From positions 1-64,000 of the forward strand of contig NW_027479290.1 in NCBI RefSeq assembly GCF_051014685.1: a DNA stretch of 64,000 bases, read 5' to 3'. A model generated the notes under the pieces. The model was not told the origin of the DNA. It was given only the letters and a program-made list of their open reading frames with translations, and did no database searches. This document shows, piece after piece, positions 1 to 12,011 of this stretch. Made by a program: the position numbers and the translations under genes. This stretch comes from Ptiloglossa arizonensis. Taxonomy: Eukaryota > Arthropoda > Insecta > Hymenoptera > Colletidae. Each line of letters starts with the position of its first letter. Within the stretch, counting starts at the first letter, position 1.

Positions 1-1503
1 TTAAGCCGATTGGAGCAGCAGAAGTGCGACAAATTTTTTTTGCCTTCTCAACCATTTCCTTGGCTTCAAACTCCCATATCTCGCGAACGGGATTGACCTA
101 ACCCCAAAAATTCCTGTTACGTCTGAAAGTAGAAACTCGCCCGATTACAACGGTATGTGTATTTTTTTCCCTAGGCCATTCTGGTTAAAGCGATTGGAGC
201 AGGAGAAGTGCGAAAAATATTTTTTGCCCTTCTCAACCATTTTCTGCGCTTCAAACTCCCATATCTCGCGAACGGATTGACCTAACACAAAAATTCTTAT
301 TGAGTCTGAAAGTAGAAACTCGCCCGATTTCAACGGTATAGTGTATTTTTTCCCTAGGCCATTCTGGTTAAGCGTTTGGAGCAGCAGATTTGCGAAAAAT
401 TTGTTTTGCCTTCTCAACTATTTCTTGGCTTTCAAACTCCCATACCTCGCGAACGGATTGATCTAACCCAAACATTCCTATTGCATCTGAAAGTAGACAC
501 TCACCCGATTACAACGGTATGTGTATTTTTTTCCCTAGGCCATTCTGGTTAAGCGTTTGGAGCGGCAGAATTGCGAAAAAATTTGGTTGTCTTCTCAAAC
601 CATTTTCTTAGCTTGAAACTCCCATTATCTCGCGAAACCGATTGACCTAACCCCAAAAAATTCCTATTGCATTTGAAAGTAGAAACCTCGCCCGATTACC
701 AGCGGGTACGTGTAATTTTTATCCACCAGGGCCGTTCTGGTTAAGCGATTGGAGCAGCAGAAGTGCGAAAAATTTTTTTGCCTTCTCAACCATTTCTTTG
801 GGCTCTTCAAACTCCCATACCTCGCGAACGGATTGATCTAACCCAAACATTCCTATTGCATCTGAAAGTAGACACGTCACCCGATTACAACGGTATGGTG
901 TGTTTTTTTCCCTAGGGCCATTCTGGTTAAGCGTTTGGAAGCGGCAGAATTGCGAAAAATTTGTTGTCTTCTCAACCATTTCTTAGCTTGAAAACTCCCA
1001 TATCTCGCGAACCGATTGACCTAACCCAAAAATTCCTATTGCATTTGAAAGTAGAAACTCGCCCGATTAACAGCGGTACGTGTTTTTTTCCACCAGGCCG
1101 TTCTGGTTAAGCGATTGGAGCAGCAGAAGTGCGAAAATTTTTTTTGCCTTCTCAACCATTTTCTTGGCTTTCAAACTCCCATATCTCGCGAACGGATTGG
1201 ACCTAACCCAAAAATTCCTGTTACGTCTGAACAGTAGGAAACTCGCGCCCGATTACCAACGGGTATGTGTTGAGTTTGTTCTTCCCTAGGCCATTCTGGT
1301 TAAGCGGATTGGGAGCAGGAGAAGTGCGAAAATATTTTTTTGGCCTTCTCATAACCATTTGCCTGCGCTTCAAACTCCCATATCTCGCGAACGGATTGAC
1401 CTAGACACAAAAATTCTTATTGAGTCCTGAAAGTGAGTCTGAAAGTAGAAACTCGCCCGATTTCAACGGTATGTGTATTTTTTCCCTAGGCCATTCTGGT
1501 TAA
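1..1503 (+). repeat. Partial, indel-rich third copy of the 22-mer HOR
   Basis: The monomer order and diagnostic variants match 3976-5395 of the next HOR unit: h, i, a c-like type with ATTTGCG, GCGGCAG type d, an h/c hybrid, d, h, i. The aligned stretch there is 1,420 bp but here it is 1,503 bp, an excess of 83 bp. The excess is scattered as single-base doublings (for example ACCCCAAAAA and GGGCC) plus a 12-13 bp tandem duplication at 1422-1446. From about 1441 onward the sequence abruptly matches other copies without such errors. I interpret 1-1440 as low-quality consensus, probably near a contig end. Confidence 0.8.
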
Positions 1504-1680
1504 GCGTTTGGAGCAGCAGATTTGCGAAAAATTTTTTGCCTTCTCAACTATTTCTTGGCTTCAAACTCCCATACCTCGCGAACCGATTGACCTAACCCAA
1601 AAATTCCTATTGCATTTGAAAGTAGAAACTCGCCCGATTACAGCGGTACGTGTATTTTTTCCCTAGGCCATTCTGGTTAA
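1504..1680 (+). repeat. Hybrid c-like/d monomer at the 22-mer junction
   Basis: The first half carries c-like variants (CAGATTTGCG, CAACTATTTCTTGG, CATACCTCGCG). The second half carries d variants (GAACCGATTGACC, GCATTTGAAAG, CAGCGGTACG) and leads into an e monomer. The parental halves occur intact at 4334 (c-like) and 12472 (d, followed by e). The switch lies within the shared CTCGCGAAC. The same hybrid recurs at 5396-5572. This is the product expected of one in-register unequal crossover, later duplicated. Confidence 0.8.
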
Positions 1681-2211
1681 ACGTTTGGAGCAGCAGAATT
1701 GTGAAAAATTTTTTGCCTTCTCCACCATTTCTTGGCTTCAAACTCCCATATCTCGCGAACGGTTTGACCTAACCCAAAAATTCCTGTTACGTCTGAAAGT
1801 AGAAACTCGCCCGATTACAACGGTATGTGTATTTTTTCCCTAGCCCATTCTGGTTAAGCGTTTGGAGCAGCAGAAGTGCGAAAAATTTGTTGTGTTTTCA
1901 ACCATTTCTTAGCTTCAAAGTCCCATATCTCGCGAACGGATTGACCTAACCCAAAAATTCCTTGTGCATTTGAAAGTAGAAACTCGCCCGATTACAACGG
2001 TACGTGTATTATTTCCCTAGGTCATTCTGGTTAAGCGTTTGGAGCAGCAGAATTGTGAAATATTTTTTGCCTTCTCTACCATTTCTTGGCTTCAAACTCC
2101 CATATCTCGCGAACGGATTGACCTAACCCAAAAGTTCCTATTGCATCTGAAAGTAGAAACTCGCCCAATTACAACGGTATTTGTATTTTTTCCCTAGGCC
2201 ATTCTGGTTAA

Positions 2212-3272
2212 GCGTTTGGAGCAGCAGAATTGCGAAAAATTTTTTGCCTTCTCAACCATTTCTGCGCTTCAAACTCCCATATCTCGCGAACGGATTGACC
2301 TAACACAAAAATTCTTATTGAGTCTGAAAGTAGAAACTCGCCCGATTACAACGGTATGCGTATTTTTCCCTAGGCCATTCTGGTTAAGCGTTTGGAGCAG
2401 CAGATTTGCGAAAAATTTGTTGTCTTCTCAACCATATCTTAGATTCAAACTCTCATATCTCGCGAACGGATTGACCTAATCCAAAAATTCCGATTGCATT
2501 TGAAAGTAGACACTCACCCGATTACAACGGTATGTGTATTTTTTCCCTAGGCCATTCTGGTTAAGCGTTTGGAGCGGCAGAATTGCGAAAAATTTGTTGT
2601 CTTCTCAACCATTTCTTAGCTTGAAACTCCCATATCTCGCGAACCGATTGACCTAACCCAAAAATTCCTATTGCATTTGAAAGTAGAAACTCGCCCGATT
2701 ACAGCGGTACGTGTATTTTTTCCCTAGGCCATTCTGGTTAAACGTTTGGAGCAGCAGAATTGTGAAAAATTTTTTGCCTTCTCCACCATTTCTTGGCTTC
2801 AAACTCCCATATCTCGCGAACGGTTTGACCTAACCCAAAAATTCCTGTTACGTCTGAAAGTAGAAACTCGCCCGATTACAACGGTATGTGTATTTTTTCC
2901 CTAGCCCATTCTGGTTAAGCGTTTGGAGCAGCAGAAGTGCGAAAAATTTGTTGTGTTTTCAACCATTTCTTAGCTTCAAAGTCCCATATCTCGCGAACGG
3001 ATTGACCTAACCCAAAAATTCCTTGTGCATTTGAAAGTAGAAACTCGCCCGATTACAACGGTACGTGTATTATTTCCCTAGGTCATTCTGGTTAAGCGTT
3101 TGGAGCAGCAGAATTGTGAAATATTTTTTGCCTTCTCTACCATTTCTTGGCTTCAAACTCCCATATCTCGCGAACAGATTGACCTAACCCAAAAGTTCCT
3201 ATTGCATCTGAAAGTAGAAACTCGCCCAATTACAACGGTATTTGTATTTTTTCCCTAGGCCATTCTGGTTAA
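2212..3272 (+). repeat. 6-mer HOR a-b-(b/d)-e-f-g, 1,061 bp
   Basis: Six monomers lie between successive a monomers at 2212 and 3273. Compared with the 7-mer at 11942-13179, monomer c is missing. Near 2501-2510 a b-type end (CCGATTGCATTTGAAAGTA) runs directly into the end of a c-type monomer (GACACTCACCCG), followed by d. The expected product of a one-monomer deletion by unequal exchange is seen directly. The same structure recurs at 6104-7164 as part of 22-mer copy 2. Confidence 0.85.
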
Positions 3273-5395
3273 GCGTTTGGAGCAGCAGAATTGCGAAAAA
3301 TTTTTTGCCTTCTCAACCATTTCTGCGCTTCAAACTCCCATATCTCGCGAACGGATTGACCTAACACAAAAATTCTTATTGAGTCTGAAAGTAGAAACTC
3401 GCCCGATTACAACGGTATGCGTATTTTTCCCTAGGCCATTCTGGTTAAGCGTTTGGAGCAGCAGATTTGCGAAAAATTTGTTGTCTTCTCAACCATATCT
3501 TAGATTCAAACTCTCATATCTCGCGAACGGATTGACCTAATCCAAAAATTCCGATTGCATTTGAAAGTAGAAACTCGCCCGATTACAACGGTATGTGTAT
3601 TTTTTCCCTAGGCCATTCAGGTTAAGCGTTTGAAGCAGCAGAATTGCGAAAAATTTTTTGCCTTCTCAACTATTTCTTGGCTTCAAACTCCCATACCTCG
3701 CGAACGGATTGATCTAACCCAAACATTCCTATTGCATCTGAAAGTAGACACTCACCCGATTACAACGGTATGTGTGTTTTTTCCCTAGGCCATTCTGGTT
3801 AAGCGTTTGGAGCGGCAGAATTGCGAAAAATTTGTTGTCTTCTCAACCATTTCTTAGCTTGAAACTCCCATATCTCGCGAACCGATTGACCTAACCCAAA
3901 AATTCCTATTGCATTTGAAAGTAGAAACTCGCCCGATTACAGCGGTACGTGTTTTTTTCCACCAGGCCGTTCTGGTTAAGCGATTGGAGCAGCAGAAGTG
4001 CGAAAATTTTTTTGCCTTCTCAACCATTTCTTGGCTTCAAACTCCCATATCTCGCGAACGGATTGACCTAACCCAAAAATTCCTGTTACGTCTGAAAGTA
4101 GAAACTCGCCCGATTACAACGGTATGTGTATTTTTTCCCTAGGCCATTCTGGTTAAGCGATTGGAGCAGGAGAAGTGCGAAAAATTTTTTGCCTTCTCAA
4201 CCATTTCTGCGCTTCAAACTCCCATATCTCGCGAACGGATTGACCTAACACAAAAATTCTTATTGAGTCTGAAAGTAGAAACTCGCCCGATTTCAACGGT
4301 ATGTGTATTTTTTCCCTAGGCCATTCTGGTTAAGCGTTTGGAGCAGCAGATTTGCGAAAAATTTTTTGCCTTCTCAACTATTTCTTGGCTTCAAACTCCC
4401 ATACCTCGCGAACGGATTGATCTAACCCAAACATTCCTATTGCATCTGAAAGTAGACACTCACCCGATTACAACGGTATGTGTATTTTTTCCCTAGGCCA
4501 TTCTGGTTAAGCGTTTGGAGCGGCAGAATTGCGAAAAATTTGTTGTCTTCTCAACCATTTCTTAGCTTGAAACTCCCATATCTCGCGAACCGATTGACCT
4601 AACCCAAAAATTCCTATTGCATTTGAAAGTAGAAACTCGCCCGATTACAGCGGTACGTGTATTTTTCCACCAGGCCGTTCTGGTTAAGCGATTGGAGCAG
4701 CAGAAGTGCGAAAATTTTTTTGCCTTCTCAACCATTTCTTGGCTTCAAACTCCCATACCTCGCGAACGGATTGATCTAACCCAAACATTCCTATTGCATC
4801 TGAAAGTAGACACTCACCCGATTACAACGGTATGTGTGTTTTTTCCCTAGGCCATTCTGGTTAAGCGTTTGGAGCGGCAGAATTGCGAAAAATTTGTTGT
4901 CTTCTCAACCATTTCTTAGCTTGAAACTCCCATATCTCGCGAACCGATTGACCTAACCCAAAAATTCCTATTGCATTTGAAAGTAGAAACTCGCCCGATT
5001 ACAGCGGTACGTGTTTTTTTCCACCAGGCCGTTCTGGTTAAGCGATTGGAGCAGCAGAAGTGCGAAAATTTTTTTGCCTTCTCAACCATTTCTTGGCTTC
5101 AAACTCCCATATCTCGCGAACGGATTGACCTAACCCAAAAATTCCTGTTACGTCTGAAAGTAGAAACTCGCCCGATTACAACGGTATGTGTATTTTTTCC
5201 CTAGGCCATTCTGGTTAAGCGATTGGAGCAGGAGAAGTGCGAAAAATTTTTTGCCTTCTCAACCATTTCTGCGCTTCAAACTCCCATATCTCGCGAACGG
5301 ATTGACCTAACACAAAAATTCTTATTGAGTCTGAAAGTAGAAACTCGCCCGATTTCAACGGTATGTGTATTTTTTCCCTAGGCCATTCTGGTTAA

Positions 5396-8300
5396 GCGTT
5401 TGGAGCAGCAGATTTGCGAAAAATTTTTTGCCTTCTCAACTATTTCTTGGCTTCAAACTCCCATACCTCGCGAACCGATTGACCTAACCCAAAAATTCCT
5501 ATTGCATTTGAAAGTAGAAACTCGCCCGATTACAGCGGTACGTGTATTTTTTCCCTAGGCCATTCTGGTTAAACGTTTGGAGCAGCAGAATTGTGAAAAA
5601 TTTTTTGCCTTCTCCACCATTTCTTGGCTTCAAACTCCCATATCTCGCGAACGGTTTGACCTAACCCAAAAATTCCTGTTACGTCTGAAAGTAGAAACTC
5701 GCCCGATTACAACGGTATGTGTATTTTTTCCCTAGCCCATTCTGGTTAAGCGTTTGGAGCAGCAGAAGTGCGAAAAATTTGTTGTGTTTTCAACCATTTC
5801 TTAGCTTCAAAGTCCCATATCTCGCGAACGGATTGACCTAACCCAAAAATTCCTTGTGCATTTGAAAGTAGAAACTCGCCCGATTACAACGGTACGTGTA
5901 TTATTTCCCTAGGTCATTCTGGTTAAGCGTTTGGAGCAGCAGAATTGTGAAATATTTTTTGCCTTCTCTACCATTTCTTGGCTTCAAACTCCCATATCTC
6001 GCGAACGGATTGACCTAACCCAAAAGTTCCTATTGCATCTGAAAGTAGAAACTCGCCCAATTACAACGGTATTTGTATTTTTTCCCTAGGCCATTCTGGT
6101 TAAGCGTTTGGAGCAGCAGAATTGCGAAAAATTTTTTGCCTTCTCAACCATTTCTGCGCTTCAAACTCCCATATCTCGCGAACGGATTGACCTAACACAA
6201 AAATTCTTATTGAGTCTGAAAGTAGAAACTCGCCCGATTACAACGGTATGCGTATTTTTCCCTAGGCCATTCTGGTTAAGCGTTTGGAGCAGCAGATTTG
6301 CGAAAAATTTGTTGTCTTCTCAACCATATCTTAGATTCAAACTCTCATATCTCGCGAACGGATTGACCTAATCCAAAAATTCCGATTGCATTTGAAAGTA
6401 GACACTCACCCGATTACAACGGTATGTGTATTTTTTCCCTAGGCCATTCTGGTTAAGCGTTTGGAGCGGCAGAATTGCGAAAAATTTGTTGTCTTCTCAA
6501 CCATTTCTTAGCTTGAAACTCCCATATCTCGCGAACCGATTGACCTAACCCAAAAATTCCTATTGCATTTGAAAGTAGAAACTCGCCCGATTACAGCGGT
6601 ACGTGTATTTTTTCCCTAGGCCATTCTGGTTAAACGTTTGGAGCAGCAGAATTGTGAAAAATTTTTTGCCTTCTCCACCATTTCTTGGCTTCAAACTCCC
6701 ATATCTCGCGAACGGTTTGACCTAACCCAAAAATTCCTGTTACGTCTGAAAGTAGAAACTCGCCCGATTACAACGGTATGTGTATTTTTTCCCTAGCCCA
6801 TTCTGGTTAAGCGTTTGGAGCAGCAGAAGTGCGAAAAATTTGTTGTGTTTTCAACCATTTCTTAGCTTCAAAGTCCCATATCTCGCGAACGGATTGACCT
6901 AACCCAAAAATTCCTTGTGCATTTGAAAGTAGAAACTCGCCCGATTACAACGGTACGTGTATTATTTCCCTAGGTCATTCTGGTTAAGCGTTTGGAGCAG
7001 CAGAATTGTGAAATATTTTTTGCCTTCTCTACCATTTCTTGGCTTCAAACTCCCATATCTCGCGAACAGATTGACCTAACCCAAAAGTTCCTATTGCATC
7101 TGAAAGTAGAAACTCGCCCAATTACAACGGTATTTGTATTTTTTCCCTAGGCCATTCTGGTTAAGCGTTTGGAGCAGCAGAATTGCGAAAAATTTTTTGC
7201 CTTCTCAACCATTTCTGCGCTTCAAACTCCCATATCTCGCGAACGGATTGACCTAACACAAAAATTCTTATTGAGTCTGAAAGTAGAAACTCGCCCGATT
7301 ACAACGGTATGCGTATTTTTCCCTAGGCCATTCTGGTTAAGCGTTTGGAGCAGCAGATTTGCGAAAAATTTGTTGTCTTCTCAACCATATCTTAGATTCA
7401 AACTCTCATATCTCGCGAACGGATTGACCTAATCCAAAAATTCCGATTGCATTTGAAAGTAGAAACTCGCCCGATTACAACGGTATGTGTATTTTTTCCC
7501 TAGGCCATTCAGGTTAAGCGTTTGAAGCAGCAGAATTGCGAAAAATTTTTTGCCTTCTCAACTATTTCTTGGCTTCAAACTCCCATACCTCGCGAACGGA
7601 TTGATCTAACCCAAACATTCCTATTGCATCTGAAAGTAGACACTCACCCGATTACAACGGTATGTGTGTTTTTTCCCTAGGCCATTCTGGTTAAGCGTTT
7701 GGAGCGGCAGAATTGCGAAAAATTTGTTGTCTTCTCAACCATTTCTTAGCTTGAAACTCCCATATCTCGCGAACCGATTGACCTAACCCAAAAATTCCTA
7801 TTGCATTTGAAAGTAGAAACTCGCCCGATTACAGCGGTACGTGTTTTTTTCCACCAGGCCGTTCTGGTTAAGCGATTGGAGCAGCAGAAGTGCGAAAATT
7901 TTTTTGCCTTCTCAACCATTTCTTGGCTTCAAACTCCCATATCTCGCGAACGGATTGACCTAACCCAAAAATTCCTGTTACGTCTGAAAGTAGAAACTCG
8001 CCCGATTACAACGGTATGTGTATTTTTTCCCTAGGCCATTCTGGTTAAGCGATTGGAGCAGGAGAAGTGCGAAAAATTTTTTGCCTTCTCAACCATTTCT
8101 GCGCTTCAAACTCCCATATCTCGCGAACGGATTGACCTAACACAAAAATTCTTATTGAGTCTGAAAGTAGAAACTCGCCCGATTTCAACGGTATGTGTAT
8201 TTTTTCCCTAGGCCATTCTGGTTAAGCGTTTGGAGCAGCAGATTTGCGAAAAATTTTTTGCCTTCTCAACTATTTCTTGGCTTCAAACTCCCATACCTCG

Positions 8301-9287
8301 CGAACGGATTGATCTAACCCAAACATTCCTATTGCATCTGAAAGTAGACACTCACCCGATTACAACGGTATGTGTATTTTTTCCCTAGGCCATTCTGGTT
8401 AAGCGTTTGGAGCGGCAGAATTGCGAAAAATTTGTTGTCTTCTCAACCATTTCTTAGCTTGAAACTCCCATATCTCGCGAACCGATTGACCTAACCCAAA
8501 AATTCCTATTGCATTTGAAAGTAGAAACTCGCCCGATTACAGCGGTACGTGTATTTTTCCACCAGGCCGTTCTGGTTAAGCGATTGGAGCAGCAGAAGTG
8601 CGAAAATTTTTTTGCCTTCTCAACCATTTCTTGGCTTCAAACTCCCATACCTCGCGAACGGATTGATCTAACCCAAACATTCCTATTGCATCTGAAAGTA
8701 GACACTCACCCGATTACAACGGTATGTGTGTTTTTTCCCTAGGCCATTCTGGTTAAGCGTTTGGAGCGGCAGAATTGCGAAAAATTTGTTGTCTTCTCAA
8801 CCATTTCTTAGCTTGAAACTCCCATATCTCGCGAACCGATTGACCTAACCCAAAAATTCCTATTGCATTTGAAAGTAGAAACTCGCCCGATTACAGCGGT
8901 ACGTGTTTTTTTCCACCAGGCCGTTCTGGTTAAGCGATTGGAGCAGCAGAAGTGCGAAAATTTTTTTGCCTTCTCAACCATTTCTTGGCTTCAAACTCCC
9001 ATATCTCGCGAACGGATTGACCTAACCCAAAAATTCCTGTTACGTCTGAAAGTAGAAACTCGCCCGATTACAACGGTATGTGTATTTTTTCCCTAGGCCA
9101 TTCTGGTTAAGCGATTGGAGCAGGAGAAGTGCGAAAAATTTTTTGCCTTCTCAACCATTTCTGCGCTTCAAACTCCCATATCTCGCGAACGGATTGACCT
9201 AACACAAAAATTCTTATTGAGTCTGAAAGTAGAAACTCGCCCGATTTCAACGGTATGTGTATTTTTTCCCTAGGCCATTCTGGTTAA
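5396..9287 (+). repeat. 22-mer HOR unit, copy 2 (3,892 bp)
   Basis: This is a tandem repeat of the preceding 3,892 bp with the same 22-monomer order. I saw no difference at any of the landmarks compared. After 9287 the next monomer begins like a third unit but departs at about 9369: GAACGGATTGATC replaces GAACCGATTGACC. It then follows the order of a c-like/d/h segment (compare 8226 onward). The tandem 22-mer therefore ends here. Confidence 0.9.
6104..7164 (+). repeat. 6-mer HOR, second occurrence
   Basis: This has the same six-monomer order and the same b/c-end hybrid (near 6393-6402) as the unit starting at 2212. It lies exactly 3,892 bp downstream and is part of 22-mer copy 2. The next a monomer begins at 7165. 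Confidence 0.85.
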
Positions 9288-10172
9288 GCGTTTGGAGCAG
9301 CAGATTTGCGAAAAATTTTTTGCCTTCTCAACTATTTCTTGGCTTCAAACTCCCATACCTCGCGAACGGATTGATCTAACCCAAACATTCCTATTGCATC
9401 TGAAAGTAGACACTCACCCGATTACAACGGTATGTGTATTTTTTCCCTAGGCCATTCTGGTTAAGCGTTTGGAGCGGCAGAATTGCGAAAAATTTGTTGT
9501 CTTCTCAACCATTTCTTAGCTTGAAACTCCCATATCTCGCGAACCGATTGACCTAACCCAAAAATTCCTATTGCATTTGAAAGTAGAAACTCGCCCGATT
9601 ACAGCGGTACGTGTATTTTTCCACCAGGCCGTTCTGGTTAAGCGATTGGAGCAGCAGAAGTGCGAAAATTTTTTTGCCTTCTCAACCATTTCTTGGCTTC
9701 AAACTCCCATATCTCGCGAACGGTTTGACCTAACCCAAAAATTCCTGTTACGTCTGAAAGTAGAAACTCGCCCGATTACAACGGTATGTGTATTTTTTCC
9801 CTAGCCCATTCTGGTTAAGCGTTTGGAGCAGCAGAAGTGCGAAAAATTTGTTGTGTTTTCAACCATTTCTTAGCTTCAAAGTCCCATATCTCGCGAACGG
9901 ATTGACCTAACCCAAAAATTCCTTGTGCATTTGAAAGTAGAAACTCGCCCGATTACAACGGTACGTGTATTATTTCCCTAGGTCATTCTGGTTAAGCGTT
10001 TGGAGCAGCAGAATTGTGAAATATTTTTTGCCTTCTCTACCATTTCTTGGCTTCAAACTCCCATATCTCGCGAACGGATTGACCTAACCCAAAAGTTCCT
10101 ATTGCATCTGAAAGTAGAAACTCGCCCAATTACAACGGTATTTGTATTTTTTCCCTAGGCCATCCTGGTTAA
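9288..10172 (+). repeat. Five-monomer linker with h/e hybrid
   Basis: It contains a c-like monomer, d, an h/e hybrid, f and g, leading to the a monomer at 10173. In the hybrid (about 9642-9818) the start is h (GCGATTGGAG, GAAAATTTTTTTGCC, CTCAACC). The end is e (AACGGTTTGACC, TGTTACGTCTG, then CCCTAGCCC). The switch lies in the shared ACCATTTCTTGG to CGCGAACGG stretch. This is another readable unequal-crossover joint. Confidence 0.7.
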
Positions 10173-11941
10173 GCGTTTGGAGCAGCAGAATTGCGAAAAA
10201 TTTTTTGCCTTCTCAACCATTTCTGCGCTTCAAACTCCCATATCTCGCGAACGGATTGACCTAACACAAAAATTCTTATTGAGTCTGAAAGTAGAAACTC
10301 GCCCGATTACAACGGTATGCGTATTTTTCCCTAGGCCATTCTGGTTAAGCGTTTGGAGCAGCAGATTTGCGAAAAATTTGTTGTCTTCTCAACCATATCT
10401 TAGATTCAAACTCTCATATCTCGCGAACGGATTGACCTAATCCAAAAATTCCGATTGCATTTGAAAGTAGAAACTCGCCCGATTACAACGGTATGTGTAT
10501 TTTTTCCCTAGGCCATTCAGGTTAAGCGTTTGAAGCAGCAGAATTGCGAAAAATTTTTTGCCTTCTCAACTATTTCTTGGCTTCAAACTCCCATACCTCG
10601 CGAACGGATTGATCTAACCCAAACATTCCTATTGCATCTGAAAGTAGACACTCACCCGATTACAACGGTATGTGTATTTTTTCCCTAGGCCATTCTGGTT
10701 AAGCGTTTGGAGCGGCAGAATTGCGAAAAATTTGTTGTCTTCTCAACCATTTCTTAGCTTGAAACTCCCATATCTCGCGAACCGATTGACCTAACCCAAA
10801 AATTCCTATTGCATTTGAAAGTAGAAACTCGCCCGATTACAGCGGTACGTGTATTTTTCCACCAGGCCGTTCTGGTTAAGCGATTGGAGCAGCAGAAGTG
10901 CGAAAATTTTTTTGCCTTCTCAACCATTTCTTGGCTTCAAACTCCCATATCTCGCGAACGGATTGACCTAACCCAAAAATTCCTGTTACGTCTGAAAGTA
11001 GAAACTCGTCCGATTACAACGGTATGTGTATTTTTTCCCTAGGCCATTCTGGTTAAGCGATTGGAGCAGGAGAAGTGCGAAAAATTTTTTGCCTTCTCAA
11101 CCATTTCTTGGCTTCAAACTCCCATACCTCGCGAACGGATTGATCTAACCCAAAAATTCCTATTGCATCTGAAAGTAGAAACTCGCCCGATTTCAACGGT
11201 ATGTGTATTTTTTCCCTAGGCCATTCTGGTTAAGCGTTTGGAGCAGCAGATTTGCGAAAAATTTGTTGTCTTCTCAACCATATCTTAGCTTCAAACTGTC
11301 ATATCTCGCGAACGGATTGACCTAACCCAAAAATTCCTATTGCATTTGAAAGTAGAAACTCGCCCGATTACAACGGTATGTGTATTTTTTCCCTAGGCCA
11401 TTCTGGTTAAACGTTTGGAGCAGCAGAATTGTGAAAAATTTTTTGCCTTCTCCACCATTTCTTGGCGTCAAGCTCCCATATCTCGCGAACGGTTTGACCT
11501 AACCCAAAAATTCCTGTTACGTCTGAAAGTAGAAACTCGCCCGATTACAACGGTATGTGTATTTTTTCCCTAGCCCATTCTGGTTAAGCGTTTGGAGCAG
11601 CAGAAGTGCGAAAAATTTGTTGTGTTTTCAACCATTTCTTAGCTTCAAAGTCCCATATCTCGCGAACGGATTGACCTAACCCAAAAATTCCTTGTGCATT
11701 TGAAAGTAGAAACTCGCCCGATTACAACGGTACGTGTATTATTTCCCTAGGTCATTCTGGTTAAGCGTTTGGAGCAGCAGAATTGTGAAATATTTTTTGC
11801 CTTCTCTACCATTTCTTGGCTTCAAACTCCCATATCTCGCGAACGGATTGACCTAACCCAAAAGTTCCTATTGCATCTGAAAGTAGAAACTCGCCCAATT
11901 ACAACGGTATTTGTATTTTTTCCCTAGGCCATTCTGGTTAA
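10173..11941 (+). repeat. 10-mer HOR a-b-c-d-h-i'-B-e'-f-g (1,769 bp)
   Basis: Monomer starts are about 10173 (a), 10349 (b), 10526 (c), 10703 (d), 10880 (h), 11057 (i'), 11234 (B), 11411 (e'), 11588 (f) and 11765 (g); the next a is at 11942. Relative to the 7-mer, the slot of e is taken by h-i'-B-e'. The e' monomer here has GGCGTCAAGCTCCC rather than GGCTTCAAACTCCC. The same GGCGTCAAGC variant recurs near 23491, linking the two units. Confidence 0.8.
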
Positions 11942-11961
11942 GCGTTTGGAGCAGCAGAATT

Positions 11962-11977
11962 GCGAAAAATTTTTTGC
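11962..11977. repeat. A/T-tract near-palindrome (example in monomer a)
   Basis: GCGAAAAATTTTTTGC differs from its own reverse complement at only two symmetric positions. Five A followed by six T give a symmetric A-tract/T-tract core, a sequence class known for a narrow minor groove and intrinsic curvature. The element recurs once per monomer in one class. In the other class the T run is broken (AAAAATTTGTTGTC). The structural effect is inferred, not measured. Confidence 0.6.
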
Positions 11978-12011
11978 CTTCTCAACCATTTCTGCGCTTC
12001 AAACTCCCATA

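Larger units (their letters stand above)
1504..5395 (+). repeat. 22-mer HOR unit, copy 1 (3,892 bp)
   Basis: Twenty-two monomers are followed by a second copy at an exact offset of 3,892 bp, checked at several landmarks (2212/6104, 3273/7165, and equivalents near 3909, 4617 and 4971). Monomer order read by eye: c/d hybrid, e, f, g, a, b, b/d hybrid, e, f, g, a, b, c, d, h, i, c-like, d, h/c hybrid, d, h, i. Rare variants are shared between copies, for example GAACAGATT at about 3172 and 7064, which supports very recent duplication. The unit start was set at the hybrid monomer that marks the unequal-crossover junction. Confidence 0.9.

Noticed and set aside
1080..1289. Open frame at the left end
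   Set aside because: It lies in the indel-rich left patch, where frames are scrambled by probable consensus errors. The cleaner copy at 5038 onward reads differently.
2216..2479. An 87-codon open frame, recurring with near-identical sequence more than 15 times along the window
   Set aside because: It starts at TTG within GTTTGGAGCAGCAG and ends at a stop in the second monomer. It exists only because monomer a lacks one T, which shifts the frame past the TAG in CCCTAGG. The 177-bp period is divisible by three, so the same accidental frame recurs. There is no ATG start, ribosome-binding context or codon-level constraint; it is a shadow of the satellite.
3909..4142. A 77-codon open frame recurring in d-h monomer pairs
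   Set aside because: It starts at TTG in TTGCATTTGAAAG and reads through only because CCACCAGG replaces the stop-containing CCCTAGG. Its copies track the HOR units exactly. There is no independent evidence of coding.
11962..11977. A/T palindrome as a rho-independent terminator or cruciform hairpin
   Set aside because: The stem would be almost purely A/T with no loop and no following U tract on either strand. It is better described as an A-tract/T-tract element.
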